Made by a program: the position numbers and the translations under genes. Shown here one piece after another: positions 28,570 to 41,430 of a stretch of DNA of 64,000 nucleotides (positions are counted from its first letter, which is position 1; each line of letters starts with the position of its first letter). Below the pieces are notes generated by a model. The model searched no databases, was not told the DNA's origin, and saw only the letters and a program-made list of their open reading frames with translations. The stretch covers positions 206,952 to 270,951 of the forward strand of contig NZ_JAAAPN010000006.1 in the NCBI RefSeq assembly GCF_009909205.1, written 5' to 3'. This DNA comes from Aquabacterium fontiphilum (lineage in GTDB: Bacteria; Pseudomonadota; Gammaproteobacteria; Burkholderiales; Burkholderiaceae_C).

Positions 28570-28573
<4 letters not shown>
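27599..28573 (-). CDS. ddl: D-alanine--D-alanine ligase
   Basis: Ddl makes the D-Ala-D-Ala dipeptide for the peptidoglycan stem using ATP. The 324-aa ATP-grasp enzyme has [15 protein letters not shown] (residues about 19-33), [14 protein letters not shown], and [15 protein letters not shown] in the ATP-grasp core. Near the C-terminus it has the metal-binding/active-site block [18 protein letters not shown]. It overlaps murC by 4 bp (ATGA). It is the DdlB position of the dcw cluster. Confidence 0.97.
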
Positions 28574-29978
<1,405 letters not shown>

Positions 29979-29982
<4 letters not shown>

Positions 29983-31085
29983 GTGGACGCCTTCTTGAGG
30001 TTGCGGTTCACGAGTTGTTCCAGCGCGTCGGCCACGGCTGCGGCAGATTGCGGACGGGCGAGCGCGCGGGCCTTTTGGGCCATGGCGAGCAGTTGCGGGC
30101 GGCTCAGGCCCTGCAGCGTAGCGGCCAGACGTTCGGCGCTCAGTTCGCTTTGGGGCAGGTGGAGCGCGGCGCCGTGCTGGGCCATGTACTGCGCGTTGTC
30201 GCGCTGGTGCGCGGTGGTCGACACCACCAACGGCACGAGCAGACTGGCCACGCCGGCCGCGCACAGCTCGCTCACGGTGATGGCCCCCGCGCGGCACAGG
30301 ATCACATCGCAATCGGCCAGTCGCTGGGCCATGTTGTTGATGAAGGGCAGCAGCTCGACGTCGCTGCTGGCGTTCAGACCAGCCTTGGCGTAATCGGCCT
30401 TGACCGACTCGAGGTTGGCCATACCGGTCTGGTGGGTGATGCGCGGGCGCTGATCCGTGGGGATGCGCGCCAGCGCCTGAGGAATCAGCTCATTGAGCGC
30501 ACGGGCACCCAGACTGCCGCCCACCACCATGATGCGCAGCGGGCCTTCGCGGCCGGCAAAACGGGCATCGGGTTGCGCAATGGCCTCGATCTCGGCCCGC
30601 ACGGGGTTGCCGGTCACGCGGGCGACCTTGTGCTGGGCTGCGGGGCCGTCAAAGCCGCAGGCCAGCACGTCGGTGATGGGCAGCAAGGCGCGGTTGCTGA
30701 GCAGCATCGCGGCGTCGGCGTTGACCATGACCAGCGGCAGGCCGCGCGCGGCGCTCATCACGCCGCCCGGGAAGCACACATAGCCGCCCATGCCCAGCAC
30801 CGCATTGGCCTGGCGACGCTTGAGGATGCCGTAGCAATCGGCAAAGGCCTTGAGCAGGCGCACACCGCCAAAGACGGTGTCCTTGAGGCCCTTGCCCCGC
30901 AGACCGTTGAAGGCAATGGTGTCCATGGGGATGCCGGTGGGCGGCACCAGCCGGTTTTCCATGCCCGTGGCCGTGCCCAGCCAGCTGACCGTCCAGCCAC
31001 GGCGCTTCATCTCATCGGCGACAGCCAGGCCGGGCATGATGTGCCCGCCGGTGCCCGCAGCCATGATCACGAGGTGGCGGCTCAT
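29979..31085 (-). CDS. murG: lipid II-forming N-acetylglucosaminyltransferase
   Basis: MurG transfers GlcNAc from UDP-GlcNAc to lipid I at the cytoplasmic face of the membrane. The 368-aa GT-B enzyme shows the first glycine loop ([15 protein letters not shown]), [18 protein letters not shown] and [13 protein letters not shown]. The donor-binding region is [22 protein letters not shown]. It overlaps ftsW and murC by 4 bp each. Confidence 0.98.
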
Positions 31086-32356
31086 GCGCGCCCTCCGCGC
31101 ATCAACTGCCTGTTTTCAATGTCCACGCGCAGGCAGATGGCCAGGGCGATGCAGTTGAGCAAGATGCCCGAGCCGCCGAAGCTCATCAGCGGCAGGGTCA
31201 GGCCTTTGGTGGGCAACACGCCCAGGTTCACGCCCATGTTGATGAAGGACTGGCCGGCCATCCACACGGCCACGCCCTGGGCCACCAGCCCGGAGAACAC
31301 GCGGTCGAGCGCGATGGCCTGACGGCCGATGTTGAACAGGCGCACCACCAGCCAGAAGAAGGCGATGACCACGGCGGCCACGCCGATGAAGCCCAGCTCT
31401 TCGCCGATCACCGCCAGCAGGAAGTCGGTATGGGCCTCGGGCAGGTAGTGCAGTTTCTCGACGCTGGCGCCCAGGCCTTCGCCAAAGATCTCGCCGCGAC
31501 CGAAGGCGATGAGGGAGTGCGTCAACTGATAGGCCTTGCCCAGGGCGTTCTCTTCGCTCCACGGGTCGAGGTAGGCAAAGATGCGCTCGCGGCGCCATGG
31601 GCTGGCCGTGATCATGGTGACGAAGGCACCCAACAACACCGCGGTGATCAGGAAGAACATGCGCCCGTTCACGCCGCCCAGGAACAAGATGGCCATCGCG
31701 ATCACCGCGATCACCATGAAAGCCCCCATGTCGGGCTCGGCCAGCAGGAGCACGCCGACCAGGCCCACCGCCACTGCCATCGGCGCCACGGCGCGGAAGA
31801 AATGCTCCTTGACGTCCATCTTGCGGACCATGTAGTCGGAGGCATACAGCACGATGCCCAGCTTGGCCAGCTCAGAGGGCTGAAAGTTCATCACGCCCAA
31901 CGGGATCCAGCGGCGCGCACCGTAGACCTCCTTGCCAATCATGGGAATCAGCACGAGCACCAGCAGCACGATCGAGAAGAGGAAGGTCCAGCCTGCGATG
32001 CGCTCCCAGGTGGCCATGGGGACCTGAGTCACCACGGCGGCGGCGGCCAACGCAATCACGATGGCCATGGCATGGCGGACCACGAAGTGCGTCGGCGCGT
32101 ACTTCGCAAAGCGCGGATTGTCCGGCAGGGCGATGGTGGCGGAATAGACCATGACCAGGCCCATGGCGATCAGGCCCAGCACCACCCAGACGAGGGTCTG
32201 GTCGAAGCCCATGATGCGGGTGGGCTGCGACGAGGTCACGTTGACGTAGTCACGCACGGGCAGCGCCGCGGCGGCATCGGGGTCACGCCGCCAGGGCATG
32301 CGCACGCTGGCCAGCCAGTGGCGCCAGGCGGGGGTGCGGGCCTGTTCGGCGCTCAT
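31082..32356 (-). CDS. ftsW: SEDS-family lipid II polymerase FtsW
   Basis: FtsW is the septal peptidoglycan glycosyltransferase that works with FtsI. The 424-aa protein has about ten membrane helices after a cytoplasmic N-terminus of about 50 residues. SEDS signatures are present: [16 protein letters not shown], the loop with [40 protein letters not shown] and the last-helix region [12 protein letters not shown]. It overlaps murD and murG by 4 bp each. Confidence 0.97.
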   Translation of the reverse strand: MSAEQARTPAWRHWLASVRMPWRRDPDAAAALPVRDYVNVTSSQPTRIMGFDQTLVWVVLGLIAMGLVMVYSATIALPDNPRFAKYAPTHFVVRHAMAIVIALAAAAVVTQVPMATWERIAGWTFLFSIVLLVLVLIPMIGKEVYGARRWIPLGVMNFQPSELAKLGIVLYASDYMVRKMDVKEHFFRAVAPMAVAVGLVGVLLLAEPDMGAFMVIAVIAMAILFLGGVNGRMFFLITAVLLGAFVTMITASPWRRERIFAYLDPWSEENALGKAYQLTHSLIAFGRGEIFGEGLGASVEKLHYLPEAHTDFLLAVIGEELGFIGVAAVVIAFFWLVVRLFNIGRQAIALDRVFSGLVAQGVAVWMAGQSFINMGVNLGVLPTKGLTLPLMSFGGSGILLNCIALAICLRVDIENRQLMRGGRA

Positions 32357-34140
32357 GCCACCTCTCCCCGGTCAGCGGCAATGGCCTGCACGGTCTCGAC
32401 AAAGACCTCGGCGCGATGCGCGTAGTTGCGGAACATGTCGAGGCTGGCGCAAGCCGGGCTTAGCAGCACCGCATCGCCAGCATGGGCCTGCTCGAAGCAC
32501 CAGCGGGTGGCCTCGGGCAGGGAGCTGAAGCGGGCGTGCAGCAGCGCTTCGCCGTCCGAACGCCGCAGTGGCTGCACCACCGCCTCGATCGCAGGGGCAT
32601 CCTGCCCGATCAGCGCCACGGCGCGGGCATGGCGGGCCAGCGGCTCGGCCAGCGGCGCGAAGTCCTGGCCTTTGCCATCACCGCCCAGAATGACCACCAG
32701 CTTGCCAGGCGACAGATCGGCGCCCAGGCCGGCCAGCGCAGCCACGGTGGCGCCCACGTTCGTGCCCTTGCTGTCGTCGATGGCGTCGACGCCAGCAACC
32801 GTGGCCACCAGCTCGACGCGGTGGGGCTCGCCGCGGTACTCACGCAGGCCATGCAGCATGGGCGCCAGCGGACAGCCGATGGCTGTTGCCAGCGCCAGTG
32901 CCGCCAGGGCGTTCGACGCATTGTGGCGGCCGCGGATGCGCAGCGCATCCGCCGGCATCAGGCGCTGCAGGATGATCTCTTCTTCCTCGTCCTTGCGGCG
33001 CTTGACCGTGGGGTCAGCCTCCAGCGCGCGCACGAGCCAAGCCATGCCCGATTCGGTCACCAGACCGAAATCGCCCGGTGCACGGGGGGCATCCAGCCCG
33101 AAGCGCACCACGCGGCGATGCACGGTGCGCGCAGCACGACCGCGCACGCCCGATTTGATCACCTGTGGCGGTGGCACCATGGCCTCGACCAGGGGCTCGT
33201 CGCGGTTGATCACCATGATGGTGTCGTGTCGGCCATAGATGCGCGACTTGGCCTCGGCATACGCCGCCATGGTGCCGTGCCAGTCGAGGTGGTCCTGCGA
33301 GAGGTTGAGCACCACGGCCGCATCCGGCTCGAAGTTGCTCACACCGTCGAGCTGGAAGCTCGACAACTCCAGCACCCACACCTCGGGCAACACGCTGAAA
33401 GTGGGTGCAGCCGGCGGAGGCGGTGTCAACACCACAGGCGGCGCGTCGGCGTCGTCGGTTGTCAGCGGCGCGCTCACCGCCTCGGGCAGCGCCTCGTCGG
33501 CATCGGGCTGGTCGTCGCCGTCTCCGGCACGCGCTTCGGCCCAATCCTCCGGCAGGTCTGCTGCTGGCTCGCTCACGGCCGCCGCATCCGGCGCACCGTT
33601 GCTCGGGGTCAAGGGGGCATCCTGCGGCGGCTCGGCGTCCAGCGCCGTGGCCAGCGTGTCCAGCAGCGTCGGCCCGATGTTGCCCGCCATGGCCACGCGC
33701 AGCCCCGCGCGCTCGACCAGCCGCGCCGTCAGCGAGGTCGTCGTGGTCTTGCCGTTGGTGCCGGTGATGGCCAGCACCTTCGGGGCATAGCCCATGTCCG
33801 CTTTCAGATCGGCCAGTGCGGACGCAAACAACGACAGTTCTCCGCGTACAGCGATGCCGCGGGCATCGGCCTCGGCCAGCAGGGCCGCCATGTCCGTGGC
33901 GTTCGGCGCCAGGCCCGGGCTCTTGAGCACCAGTTGCACACCGTCAAGCAATGCAGGAGCCAGGCCGTGATGCAGCGTGGCGTGCGGCACCTCGCGGGTC
34001 AGCGTGGCCGCCTGGGGCGGCGCGCTACGGGTGTCGGTCACGCGCACGGTCGCGCCACACCGGGCGCACCAGCGCGCCATGGCCAGCCCGGAGTCGCCCA
34101 GACCCAGGATCAGCACGGTGAGGTTGCGGAGGTGGTGCAT
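32353..34140 (-). CDS. murD: UDP-N-acetylmuramoyl-L-alanine--D-glutamate ligase with large insertion
   Basis: MurD adds D-glutamate to UDP-MurNAc-L-Ala. Core motifs are intact: [14 protein letters not shown] at the N-terminus, ATP loop [11 protein letters not shown] (about 125-135), LELSSFQL (258-265), [11 protein letters not shown] and the C-terminal DDSKGTN. At 595 aa it is about 150 residues longer than E. coli MurD. Most of the extra length is a low-complexity acidic/Pro/Ala insertion at about residues 168-250, between [12 protein letters not shown] and the LELSSFQL motif. A second, charged insertion (about 370-395) contains KRRKDEEEE. The reading frame is continuous. Confidence 0.96.
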   Translation of the reverse strand: MHHLRNLTVLILGLGDSGLAMARWCARCGATVRVTDTRSAPPQAATLTREVPHATLHHGLAPALLDGVQLVLKSPGLAPNATDMAALLAEADARGIAVRGELSLFASALADLKADMGYAPKVLAITGTNGKTTTTSLTARLVERAGLRVAMAGNIGPTLLDTLATALDAEPPQDAPLTPSNGAPDAAAVSEPAADLPEDWAEARAGDGDDQPDADEALPEAVSAPLTTDDADAPPVVLTPPPPAAPTFSVLPEVWVLELSSFQLDGVSNFEPDAAVVLNLSQDHLDWHGTMAAYAEAKSRIYGRHDTIMVINRDEPLVEAMVPPPQVIKSGVRGRAARTVHRRVVRFGLDAPRAPGDFGLVTESGMAWLVRALEADPTVKRRKDEEEEIILQRLMPADALRIRGRHNASNALAALALATAIGCPLAPMLHGLREYRGEPHRVELVATVAGVDAIDDSKGTNVGATVAALAGLGADLSPGKLVVILGGDGKGQDFAPLAEPLARHARAVALIGQDAPAIEAVVQPLRRSDGEALLHARFSSLPEATRWCFEQAHAGDAVLLSPACASLDMFRNYAHRAEVFVETVQAIAADRGEVA

Positions 34141-34153
34141 GCCGGCTCGCCGA

Positions 34154-35332
34154 TCAACGCAGTTTGAGGGTAGACAGGCCCAGCAGGCACAGCAGCATGG
34201 TGATGATCCAGAAGCGGACCACGACCTGCGTCTCTTTCCAGCCAGACTTTTCGAAGTGGTGGTGCAGCGGCGCCATCAGCAGGATGCGACGGCCTTCGCC
34301 GTACTTGCGCTTGGTGTACTTGAAGTAGCTGACCTGCACCATGACCGACAGGGCCTCCAGCACGAAGATGCCGCCCATCACGGCCAGCACGATTTCCTGG
34401 CGCACGATGACGGCGATGGTGCCGAGCGCGCCACCCAGCGCCAGCGCTCCGACATCGCCCATGAACACCTGCGCCGGGTAGGCGTTGAACCACAGGAAGG
34501 CCAGGCCCGCGCCAGACATGGCCGCGCAGAACACCAGCAACTCGCCTGCGCCCGGAATGTGGGGCAACAACAGGTAGCGTGAGAACACGGCATTGCCGGT
34601 GACATAAGCGAAGATGCCCAACGCCGCGCCCACCATCACCACCGGCATGATGGCCAGGCCGTCCAGCCCGTCGGTCAGGTTCACTGCGTTGCTGGAGCCC
34701 ACGATCACGACATAGGTCAGGAAGATGAAGCCCCACACGCCCAGCGGGTAGCTCACGCTCTTGAAGAAAGGCACGATGAGGTCGGCCGCAGGCGGCAACT
34801 CTTTCGTGAAGCCCGACGCCACCCAATCGGTGAACAGCTGCATGACCTGCGCGTTGCTGCTGCCTGAAACGGCAAAGGCCAGGAAGAAGGCTGCGACCAG
34901 CCCGATCAGCGACTGCCAGAAGTACTTCTCGCGAGATGGCATGCCCTCGGGGTCCTTGAGCACGACCTTGCGCCAGTCATCGACCCAGCCGATGGCCCCG
35001 AAACCCAGCGTGACGATTAGCACGATCCACACGAAGCGGTTCGTCCAGTCGAACCACAGCAGTGTCGACAGGCCGATGGACAGCAGGATCAGCGCGCCCC
35101 CCATGGTGGGCGTGCCTTTCTTGGCCAGGTGGGTCTGCATGCCGTACTCACGGATGGGCTGGCCGATCTTGAGTTCGGTCAGCCTGCGGATCACCAGCGG
35201 GCCCAGGATCAGACCGATCAGCACGGCCGTCATCGCGGCCATGACGGCACGGAAGGTGAGGTACTGGAACACCCGCAGAAAGCTCAGGTCCGCGCTGAGC
35301 CCTTGCAGCCACATGGCCAGACTAAGCAGCAT
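34154..35332 (-). CDS. mraY: phospho-N-acetylmuramoyl-pentapeptide transferase
   Basis: MraY transfers phospho-MurNAc-pentapeptide to undecaprenyl phosphate, forming lipid I in the inner membrane. The 392-aa polytopic protein has [13 protein letters not shown], the catalytic GWVDDWRK and [16 protein letters not shown], and the loop [15 protein letters not shown]. The start at 35332 gives the family N-terminus [10 protein letters not shown]; a start 9 codons earlier would overlap murF further. It overlaps the murF end by 11 bp and lies 13 bp before murD. Confidence 0.98.
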   Translation of the reverse strand: MLLSLAMWLQGLSADLSFLRVFQYLTFRAVMAAMTAVLIGLILGPLVIRRLTELKIGQPIREYGMQTHLAKKGTPTMGGALILLSIGLSTLLWFDWTNRFVWIVLIVTLGFGAIGWVDDWRKVVLKDPEGMPSREKYFWQSLIGLVAAFFLAFAVSGSSNAQVMQLFTDWVASGFTKELPPAADLIVPFFKSVSYPLGVWGFIFLTYVVIVGSSNAVNLTDGLDGLAIMPVVMVGAALGIFAYVTGNAVFSRYLLLPHIPGAGELLVFCAAMSGAGLAFLWFNAYPAQVFMGDVGALALGGALGTIAVIVRQEIVLAVMGGIFVLEALSVMVQVSYFKYTKRKYGEGRRILLMAPLHHHFEKSGWKETQVVVRFWIITMLLCLLGLSTLKLR

Positions 35333-36740
35333 GGACCCCTCCTTGCAAGGCGTGAACAACCTGTTCCATCTTCATGAAGCGAGAACCTTTGACCAGGACG
35401 GACGCCACCGACGGCGCCCCGGAGGAAGCAGACAAGGCCGAGACGATCTCGGCCGCGTTGGCAAAGTGGCGCGCGCCGCTGCCAAAAGCCTGGGCGGCGT
35501 GGGCGCACAGTTCGCCGGCCGTCCAGACATGCGCGATGCCACGTTCGCGGGCATAGGCGCCCACCTCTGCGTGGAAGGCCGGGCCTTGTGAGCCCACCTC
35601 GCCCATGTCACCCAGAACCAGCCAGTGCGGCCCGGGTAAGCCCGCCAGCATGTCGATGGCGGCGCGCACGGAGTCGGGATTGGCGTTGTAGCTGTCGTCC
35701 ACCAGCGTGAGCGTGCGGCCCTCTTGCCGCACGGCGTGCAGTTGCGAGCGGCCCTTGACCGGCTCGAACGCCGACAGGCCCTGCGCCACGGTGGCCAAGG
35801 GCACGCCCGCGCCCAGCGCTGCGGCCGTGGCCGCCAGCGCATTGCGCACGTTGTGGGCACCGGCCATGTTCAGGTTGACCTCGGCTTGCTCGCCACGCGC
35901 GCGGATGGCGATCCGCCAGTGCGGCCGCGGCGCGGCGTGCCAGCTGGCTTCGCCCGTGACAGCGGCCTCGCCGTCGGTGGCGAAATCGAGCTTGTCGTAG
36001 CCATTGGCCAGCTCGCGCCAGATGGGCGCATGGGCATCGTCTGCGGGGTAAACGGCCACGCCGCGGCGTGTCAGCGCCTGCAGCACGCTGCCGTTCTCGC
36101 GCGCCACCGCCTCGACGGTGTGCATGAACTCCTGGTGCTCGCGCTGGGCGTTGTTGACCAGGCCCACGGTGGGCGCGGCAATGGCGGCCAGCTGCGCGAT
36201 CTCGCCTGGGTGGTTCATGCCCAGTTCGACCACGGCGCAGCGGTGCAGGCCCTCACGCAGGCGCAGCAGCGTGAGCGGCACACCGATGTCGTTGTTGAAA
36301 TTGCCCGCCGTGGCCAGGGCGGCCTCGGCATCCCCCTGCCCGGCCATCCAGGCGCGCAGGATGGCAGCCACCATCTGCGTGACCGTCGTCTTGCCATTGC
36401 TGCCGGTCACCGCGATCAGCGGGATGTCGAAGCGCGCACGCCAGCCTGCCGCCAGCATGGCCAGCGCAGCACGCGTGTCGGGCACGGTCAGGCCAGGCAG
36501 GCCACAGGTGTCGACCCCGCGCTGGGCGATCACGGCCACGGCGCCGGCCTGTGCGGCCTGGGGCAGGAAGTCGTGCGCATCGAAGCGCTCGCCACGCAGC
36601 GCGACAAACAGGTCACCCGACTGCAGCGTGCGCGTGTCGGTGTGCACGCGCAGGACGGGCGTGGCAGGGTCACCGGTCAGCACCGAGCCGGGCAGCAGGC
36701 TGTGCGCCAGCCCGAGCGTCATCATCGGCCGCGATGTCAT
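35322..36740 (-). CDS. murF: UDP-N-acetylmuramoyl-tripeptide--D-alanyl-D-alanine ligase
   Basis: MurF adds D-Ala-D-Ala to the UDP-MurNAc-tripeptide. The 472-aa protein contains [20 protein letters not shown], the ATP loop [28 protein letters not shown], and [15 protein letters not shown] near residue 350, all typical of MurF. The start at 36740 forms an ATGA overlap with murE and is preferred over one 6 codons upstream. It overlaps mraY by 11 bp. Confidence 0.98.
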   Translation of the reverse strand: MTSRPMMTLGLAHSLLPGSVLTGDPATPVLRVHTDTRTLQSGDLFVALRGERFDAHDFLPQAAQAGAVAVIAQRGVDTCGLPGLTVPDTRAALAMLAAGWRARFDIPLIAVTGSNGKTTVTQMVAAILRAWMAGQGDAEAALATAGNFNNDIGVPLTLLRLREGLHRCAVVELGMNHPGEIAQLAAIAAPTVGLVNNAQREHQEFMHTVEAVARENGSVLQALTRRGVAVYPADDAHAPIWRELANGYDKLDFATDGEAAVTGEASWHAAPRPHWRIAIRARGEQAEVNLNMAGAHNVRNALAATAAALGAGVPLATVAQGLSAFEPVKGRSQLHAVRQEGRTLTLVDDSYNANPDSVRAAIDMLAGLPGPHWLVLGDMGEVGSQGPAFHAEVGAYARERGIAHVWTAGELCAHAAQAFGSGARHFANAAEIVSALSASSGAPSVASVLVKGSRFMKMEQVVHALQGGVHAA

Positions 36741-38266
36741 GCTGCCCCTCCACGCCACTGCGCCAGCGCCGCGCGCGCCTCGTCCACGTCCGAGAACAGC
36801 GTGCGCACGCCAGCCACTTCCTGGTAGGTTTCGTGGCCCTTGCCGGCGATCAGTACCACGTCCTGCACTGCGGCGTCGCCCACTGCGCGCGCAATGGCGT
36901 CGCGCCTGTCAGGCACCACGGCGGCGCGCGCTGGCTCGCTCAGGCCTGCGCGAATTTGCTGGAGGATGGCAAGCGGGTCTTCGCTGCGCGGGTTGTCGCT
37001 GGTCAGCAGCACGCGATCGGCCCGCTGCTCGGCAGCCCGGCCCATCAGTGGACGCTTGACCGGATCGCGGTCACCCCCGCAGCCGAACACGCACACCAGC
37101 CGACCTGAGCGGGCCTGCGCCACCGGTTGGAGCGCCTCCAGCGCCTTCTCCAGCGCATCAGGGGTGTGCGCGTAATCGACCACGACCAGCGGGGTCTGAC
37201 CCGCGGCGTCGGGCGAGTCGACGGTCTGCATGCGGCCGGGCACCGCGTGCAGGCCCGCGCAGGCACGCACCGCCGTGGCCAGATCGTGGCCCAGTGCACG
37301 CAGCGCCCCCAACACCGCCAGCAGGTTCGACACGTTGAAGCTGCCGATCACGGGCGCAGCCAGTTCGGCCTGGGCCAGCACCCTCAGGTCAGCATCACGC
37401 TCGACCACCGTGAAGGCAATGCCGCGCGAGCGATGGTGCAACTCACAGGCCTGCAGGCGCACATCCGGCCGCAAACCGTACGTCCAGACAGACAACCCTT
37501 GCGCAGCCAGCTCGGCGGCCAGCGGCAGGCCCTGTGGATCATCGGCGTTGAGAACCGCCGCCCGCAGGCCCGGCCAATTGAACAGCGCCCGCTTGGCCCG
37601 CCAATAGGCGTCCATCGTGCCGTGGTAGTCGAGGTGGTCCTGCGTGAAGTTGGTGAACTGGGCCACGGCGATGCGCGTGGCGTGCAGCCGCAGCTCCTCG
37701 ATCCCGATGGACGATGCCTCGATGGCTGCTGCACGCAAGCCTTCTCGCACGAAGCGCTGAAAGGTCGCCTGCAGGGTAACCGGGTCTGGCGTGGTGAAGC
37801 CAGTGGCCTCGAAGCCGGTATGGCCGGCACGGCCCACACCCAGCGTGCCAACGACCCCGCAGGGCGTGTCGACAGCATCCAGCGCCTGCGCCGTCCACCA
37901 GGACGTCGACGTCTTGCCGTTGGTGCCAGTGACAGCCACCACGTCCAGGTGTGCGCTGGGCTCCCCGTAGAAGCCGTGCGCAATCTCGGCACAGCGGCGC
38001 TTCAGACCGGGCACGGCCGCCACACGCGGATCATCCGACGCATGGACCTCAGCCCCTTCAGCCTCGACGAGACAGGCCGTCGCGCCCGCGGCCAACGCCG
38101 CACCAACAAAGGCGCGGCCATCCTGCGCCGCGCCCGGCCAGGCCACAAAGGCCTGCTGCGCCCCGTCGCGCACGCGACGGCTGTCGACCACCAGGTCGCG
38201 CACGCCCCGGCTGGCCAGCCAGCGCAGCACCTCGGCTGTGTCGTGGAGGAGGTGAAGCGCGGCCAT
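36737..38266 (-). CDS. murE: UDP-N-acetylmuramoyl-L-alanyl-D-glutamate--2,6-diaminopimelate ligase
   Basis: MurE adds the third stem residue. The 509-aa enzyme has DSRRVRDGAQQAFVA, the ATP loop AVTGTNGKTSTS, EASSIGIEE and NFTQDHLDYHGTM. Near residue 425 it has SDNPRSEDP, the DNPR motif that selects meso-diaminopimelate rather than lysine. It therefore indicates Gram-negative type peptidoglycan. It overlaps ftsI by 1 bp and murF by 4 bp. Confidence 0.98.
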   Translation of the reverse strand: MAALHLLHDTAEVLRWLASRGVRDLVVDSRRVRDGAQQAFVAWPGAAQDGRAFVGAALAAGATACLVEAEGAEVHASDDPRVAAVPGLKRRCAEIAHGFYGEPSAHLDVVAVTGTNGKTSTSWWTAQALDAVDTPCGVVGTLGVGRAGHTGFEATGFTTPDPVTLQATFQRFVREGLRAAAIEASSIGIEELRLHATRIAVAQFTNFTQDHLDYHGTMDAYWRAKRALFNWPGLRAAVLNADDPQGLPLAAELAAQGLSVWTYGLRPDVRLQACELHHRSRGIAFTVVERDADLRVLAQAELAAPVIGSFNVSNLLAVLGALRALGHDLATAVRACAGLHAVPGRMQTVDSPDAAGQTPLVVVDYAHTPDALEKALEALQPVAQARSGRLVCVFGCGGDRDPVKRPLMGRAAEQRADRVLLTSDNPRSEDPLAILQQIRAGLSEPARAAVVPDRRDAIARAVGDAAVQDVVLIAGKGHETYQEVAGVRTLFSDVDEARAALAQWRGGAA

Positions 38267-40092
38267 CAGAAGCTCTCCACCTCGGCCGGAACCAGCCGCT
38301 CAGATGCGACGATGCGCGGCTCGACAGCCTGGTCCGGCAGCACGTTCAAGCGGCTCAGCGTCTGCTGTACCACCTGGCTGAAAACGGGCGCAGCCACCGC
38401 GCCGCCGTAGTACTTGCCGTTGCTGGGCTCATCGACCATCACGGCGACGACGATGCGCGGCTGGCTGATGGGCGCAATGCCGACAAACCACGAGCGGTAC
38501 TTGTTGCTGGCATAGCCGCGCCCTTCCTGCTTGCGCGCCGTGCCCGACTTGCCCCCCACGCTGTAGCCAACTGTCTGGGCCAGCGGCGCGGTGCCGCCGG
38601 GGCCAGCAGCCATCTGCAGCATCTGACGCACCGCCCGGGCCGATTCAGGCGAAATGACCCGGGCACTGCGGCTGACATGGCCCGCCCGCTGCACGGGGTC
38701 ATGGGCCAGCAGGCTCATGGGCACGTACTCGCCATCGGTGGCGAAGATGGTGTACGACTGCGCAATCTGGAACAGGCTGGCCGACAGGCCATAGCCATAG
38801 CTCATTGTGGCCTGCTCGATGCGCCGCCAGCTCTTGTATGGACGCAGGCGACCAGTCACCGCACCGGGGAAATCGATCTGCGGCTTCTGGCCCAGCCCCA
38901 CGGCAGAGAACAGCTCCCACATTTCGCGGGGCTGCATCTGCATGGCCAGCTTGACCGTGCCAACGTTGCTCGACTTCTGGATGACCTCGGCCACCGTCAG
39001 GTCCCCATGAGCATGGGCGTCGTTGATGGTCGAGCCATCCAGCGTCATGCGCCCGGGCGCCGTGGAAATGATGGTGTCGGGCCGCACCCGGCCGGTCTCC
39101 AGCGCCCACGCCGCAATGATGGGCTTCATGGTCGATCCCGGCTCGAAGGTGTCGGTCAGCGCGCGGTTACGCAGCTGTGCGCCGGTCAGATTGCGCCGGT
39201 CATCCGGCCGGTAGGTGGGCACATTGGCCAGCGCAAGGATCTCGCCGGTCTGCACGTCGAGCACCACCACGCTACCGGCCTTGGCCTTGTGCTCGGCCAC
39301 GGCATCGCGGATGCGCTGATAGGCGTAGAACTGCACCTTGGCGTCGATGGACAAGCGCACGGATTCGCCGTCCACGGCGGGCACCAGATCGCCCACGGCC
39401 TCGACCACACGCCCCAGTCGATCCTTGATGACACGGCGTGTGCCATCCCGCCCGGACAGGCGCTCCTGGTAGGCCAGTTCGACGCCTTCCTGGCCCTTGT
39501 CCTCGATGTTGGTGAAGCCCACAACGTGCGCGGCGGCCTCGCCTTCGGGATAGTGGCGTTTGGCCTCGCGCAACTGGTGCACGCCCTTGATGCCGAGTGC
39601 CACCACGGCTTCGGCCACGTCGTCGTCAACCTTGCGGCGCAACCAGACGAAGTTCGGGCTGCCAGCCAGGCGCTTGTCGAGCTCAGGCACCGTCATGCCC
39701 AGCAGTTTGGCCAGCTCACGGCGCTGCTGCGGCGTGGCCTGCAGATCCTTGGGGATAGCCCATAGCGAAGGCGCGGGCACGCTGGAGGCCAGCAGCTCGC
39801 CGTTGCGATCCAGGATGCGCCCGCGCGTGGCCTCCAGCGCGATGCGCCGCTCGTAGCGGCTGGCACCCTGCTCGAGGTAGAAATCGTTTTCGATGATCTG
39901 GATCCAGGCGGCGCGCCCGATCAGCACAGCAAAGCCCAGCCCGATGGCCCCGATCATGAACTTGACACGCCAGGGCGGCGTGCGCGAGGCCAGCAGCGGG
40001 CTGCTCGCGTAACGCACGGACGGCATGGCGCTGGGTTTCTGGCGACGCGGCTGCCCCCGCAGGCGACGCCACAGACCGGACAGGCGGCTCAT
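38266..40092 (-). CDS. ftsI: septal peptidoglycan transpeptidase FtsI (PBP3)
   Basis: FtsI crosslinks septal peptidoglycan and is a target of beta-lactams. The 608-aa protein has a short cytoplasmic N-terminus and one transmembrane helix (about residues 44-62). A PBP-dimer domain with RGRILDRNGE follows, then the transpeptidase domain with catalytic Ser320 in GSTMKP. SSNVG and KSGTA (the KTG-box variant, as in many class B PBPs) complete the active site. The start at 40092 overlaps the ftsL stop. The gene fits the order ftsL-ftsI-murE. Confidence 0.97.
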   Translation of the reverse strand: MSRLSGLWRRLRGQPRRQKPSAMPSVRYASSPLLASRTPPWRVKFMIGAIGLGFAVLIGRAAWIQIIENDFYLEQGASRYERRIALEATRGRILDRNGELLASSVPAPSLWAIPKDLQATPQQRRELAKLLGMTVPELDKRLAGSPNFVWLRRKVDDDVAEAVVALGIKGVHQLREAKRHYPEGEAAAHVVGFTNIEDKGQEGVELAYQERLSGRDGTRRVIKDRLGRVVEAVGDLVPAVDGESVRLSIDAKVQFYAYQRIRDAVAEHKAKAGSVVVLDVQTGEILALANVPTYRPDDRRNLTGAQLRNRALTDTFEPGSTMKPIIAAWALETGRVRPDTIISTAPGRMTLDGSTINDAHAHGDLTVAEVIQKSSNVGTVKLAMQMQPREMWELFSAVGLGQKPQIDFPGAVTGRLRPYKSWRRIEQATMSYGYGLSASLFQIAQSYTIFATDGEYVPMSLLAHDPVQRAGHVSRSARVISPESARAVRQMLQMAAGPGGTAPLAQTVGYSVGGKSGTARKQEGRGYASNKYRSWFVGIAPISQPRIVVAVMVDEPSNGKYYGGAVAAPVFSQVVQQTLSRLNVLPDQAVEPRIVASERLVPAEVESF

Positions 40093-40415
40093 CGCGCACC
40101 TCCCGTGGCAGGCACCGATGCGACCGGGGGCGCAGGCGCGACCCAGGCGCCGGAGGGCGCCACATAGTGCGTGACGGCCGGAGTGGTGGCAACCATCTTC
40201 AGCTTGTCGCGCGCCAGCTTTTCGACGCGCAGGGGCGTGGCCTGCACGCGCTTTTCCAGTTGCAGACGCTCGTAGTCGATCTGCAGCTCGCGCGCCGCGC
40301 GCTGTGCGCGCTCTAGCTCGACGAAGAGGCGACGCGATTCGTAGCTGGAGCGCACCAGCCAGAAACAACTGGCCAGCAGCACCACCGCCAGCACCAGGTT
40401 CACGCGCACGCTCAT
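40089..40415 (-). CDS. ftsL: cell division protein FtsL
   Basis: FtsL is a small bitopic divisome protein that forms a complex with FtsB and FtsQ. The 108-aa product has a transmembrane segment at residues about 4-21 and then a periplasmic coiled coil (about 24-60, [20 protein letters not shown]). A Pro/Ala-rich tail follows. Sequence conservation in this family is low, so the call rests on topology, length and position between rsmH and ftsI. It overlaps both neighbours by 4 bp. Confidence 0.93.
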   Translation of the reverse strand: MSVRVNLVLAVVLLASCFWLVRSSYESRRLFVELERAQRAARELQIDYERLQLEKRVQATPLRVEKLARDKLKMVATTPAVTHYVAPSGAWVAPAPPVASVPATGGAR

Positions 40416-41425
40416 CGCGCCCCCCTGGTCTTGCGACCCGGCGCCGCCGAAACCGTGGGCTGCCACGGGGTGTCGGTGCGCTCGGCCACACGCAACACGG
40501 CAGACCGCGCACGCGGGTTGGCTGCCACCTCGGCCTCCGAGGGCTTGATGCGCGCCACAGCGCGCAGCATCAACGGACGCGGCGCCGCGAACGGCGCGCG
40601 GCGATCAACCTCATCGCGGCTGTGCTGCGCAATAAAGGTCTTGACGATGCGGTCTTCCAGCGAATGGAAGCTGATGACCGACAGGCGCCCGCCCGGCGCC
40701 AACATCTTCAGGGCCGCGTCCAGCGCAGCCTGGAGCTCGTCGAGTTCACCGTTGACGTGAATCCGAAGAGCCTGAAAGGTGCGGGTTGCGGGATCCTGCC
40801 CTGCTTCCCGTGTCTTGACCGCACGAGCCACGAGCGCGGCCAGTTCGCCGGTGGTTCGCACTGGCTGGCCTTCGTCGCGGCGCGTGACAAGCGCCTTTGC
40901 AATGGCGCGAGCAAACCGTTCTTCGCCATAGGTCTGGATCACATGGGTGAGTTCGTCCACCGAGGCGCGGGCCAGGTAATCGGCCGCGCTCTCGCCCTGG
41001 GTCGTGTCCATGCGCATGTCCAGTGGCGCATCGAAACGGAAGCTGAAACCCCGCTCGGGGTTGTCGATCTGCGGCGACGACACGCCGATGTCCATCAGCA
41101 GGCCGTCGACCCGGTCCCAGCCTTTGGACGCTGCCACATCGGCCCAGGACGAGAACGGCGCGTGCGCGATCTCGAAGCGCGGGTCGTCAATGGCCCCATC
41201 ACCCTGCGTGGCATGCGCAATGGCATCGGGGTCGCGGTCCAGCGACAGCAGGCGCGCCTGTGGACCCAGGCGCGACAGGATGAGGCGGGAGTGGCCGCCG
41301 CGCCCGAAGGTGGCATCCACATAGCGCCCCTCAGGGCGCGGACCGACGGCCGCATCCCACAAGGCTTCCACAGCCTCGTGCAGCAGAACAGTCTGGTGCT
41401 GCCAAGGGGTCACGGCGGCCTGCAT
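40412..41425 (-). CDS. rsmH: 16S rRNA (cytosine1402-N4)-methyltransferase
   Basis: RsmH (MraW) methylates C1402 in the ribosomal P site. The start at 41425 gives a 337-aa protein with [13 protein letters not shown], the SAM site [21 protein letters not shown] and [21 protein letters not shown]. The C-terminal [14 protein letters not shown] is also present. An in-frame start 30 codons upstream would run into mraZ and is rejected. It is 5 bp after mraZ and overlaps ftsL by 4 bp. Confidence 0.97.
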   Translation of the reverse strand: MQAAVTPWQHQTVLLHEAVEALWDAAVGPRPEGRYVDATFGRGGHSRLILSRLGPQARLLSLDRDPDAIAHATQGDGAIDDPRFEIAHAPFSSWADVAASKGWDRVDGLLMDIGVSSPQIDNPERGFSFRFDAPLDMRMDTTQGESAADYLARASVDELTHVIQTYGEERFARAIAKALVTRRDEGQPVRTTGELAALVARAVKTREAGQDPATRTFQALRIHVNGELDELQAALDAALKMLAPGGRLSVISFHSLEDRIVKTFIAQHSRDEVDRRAPFAAPRPLMLRAVARIKPSEAEVAANPRARSAVLRVAERTDTPWQPTVSAAPGRKTRGAR

Positions 41426-41430
41426 CGCGG

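Noticed and set aside
32353..34140. MurD considered as a fusion or frameshifted gene because of its length
   Set aside because: All N-, middle- and C-domain motifs are in one frame and in order; the extra length is internal insertion.
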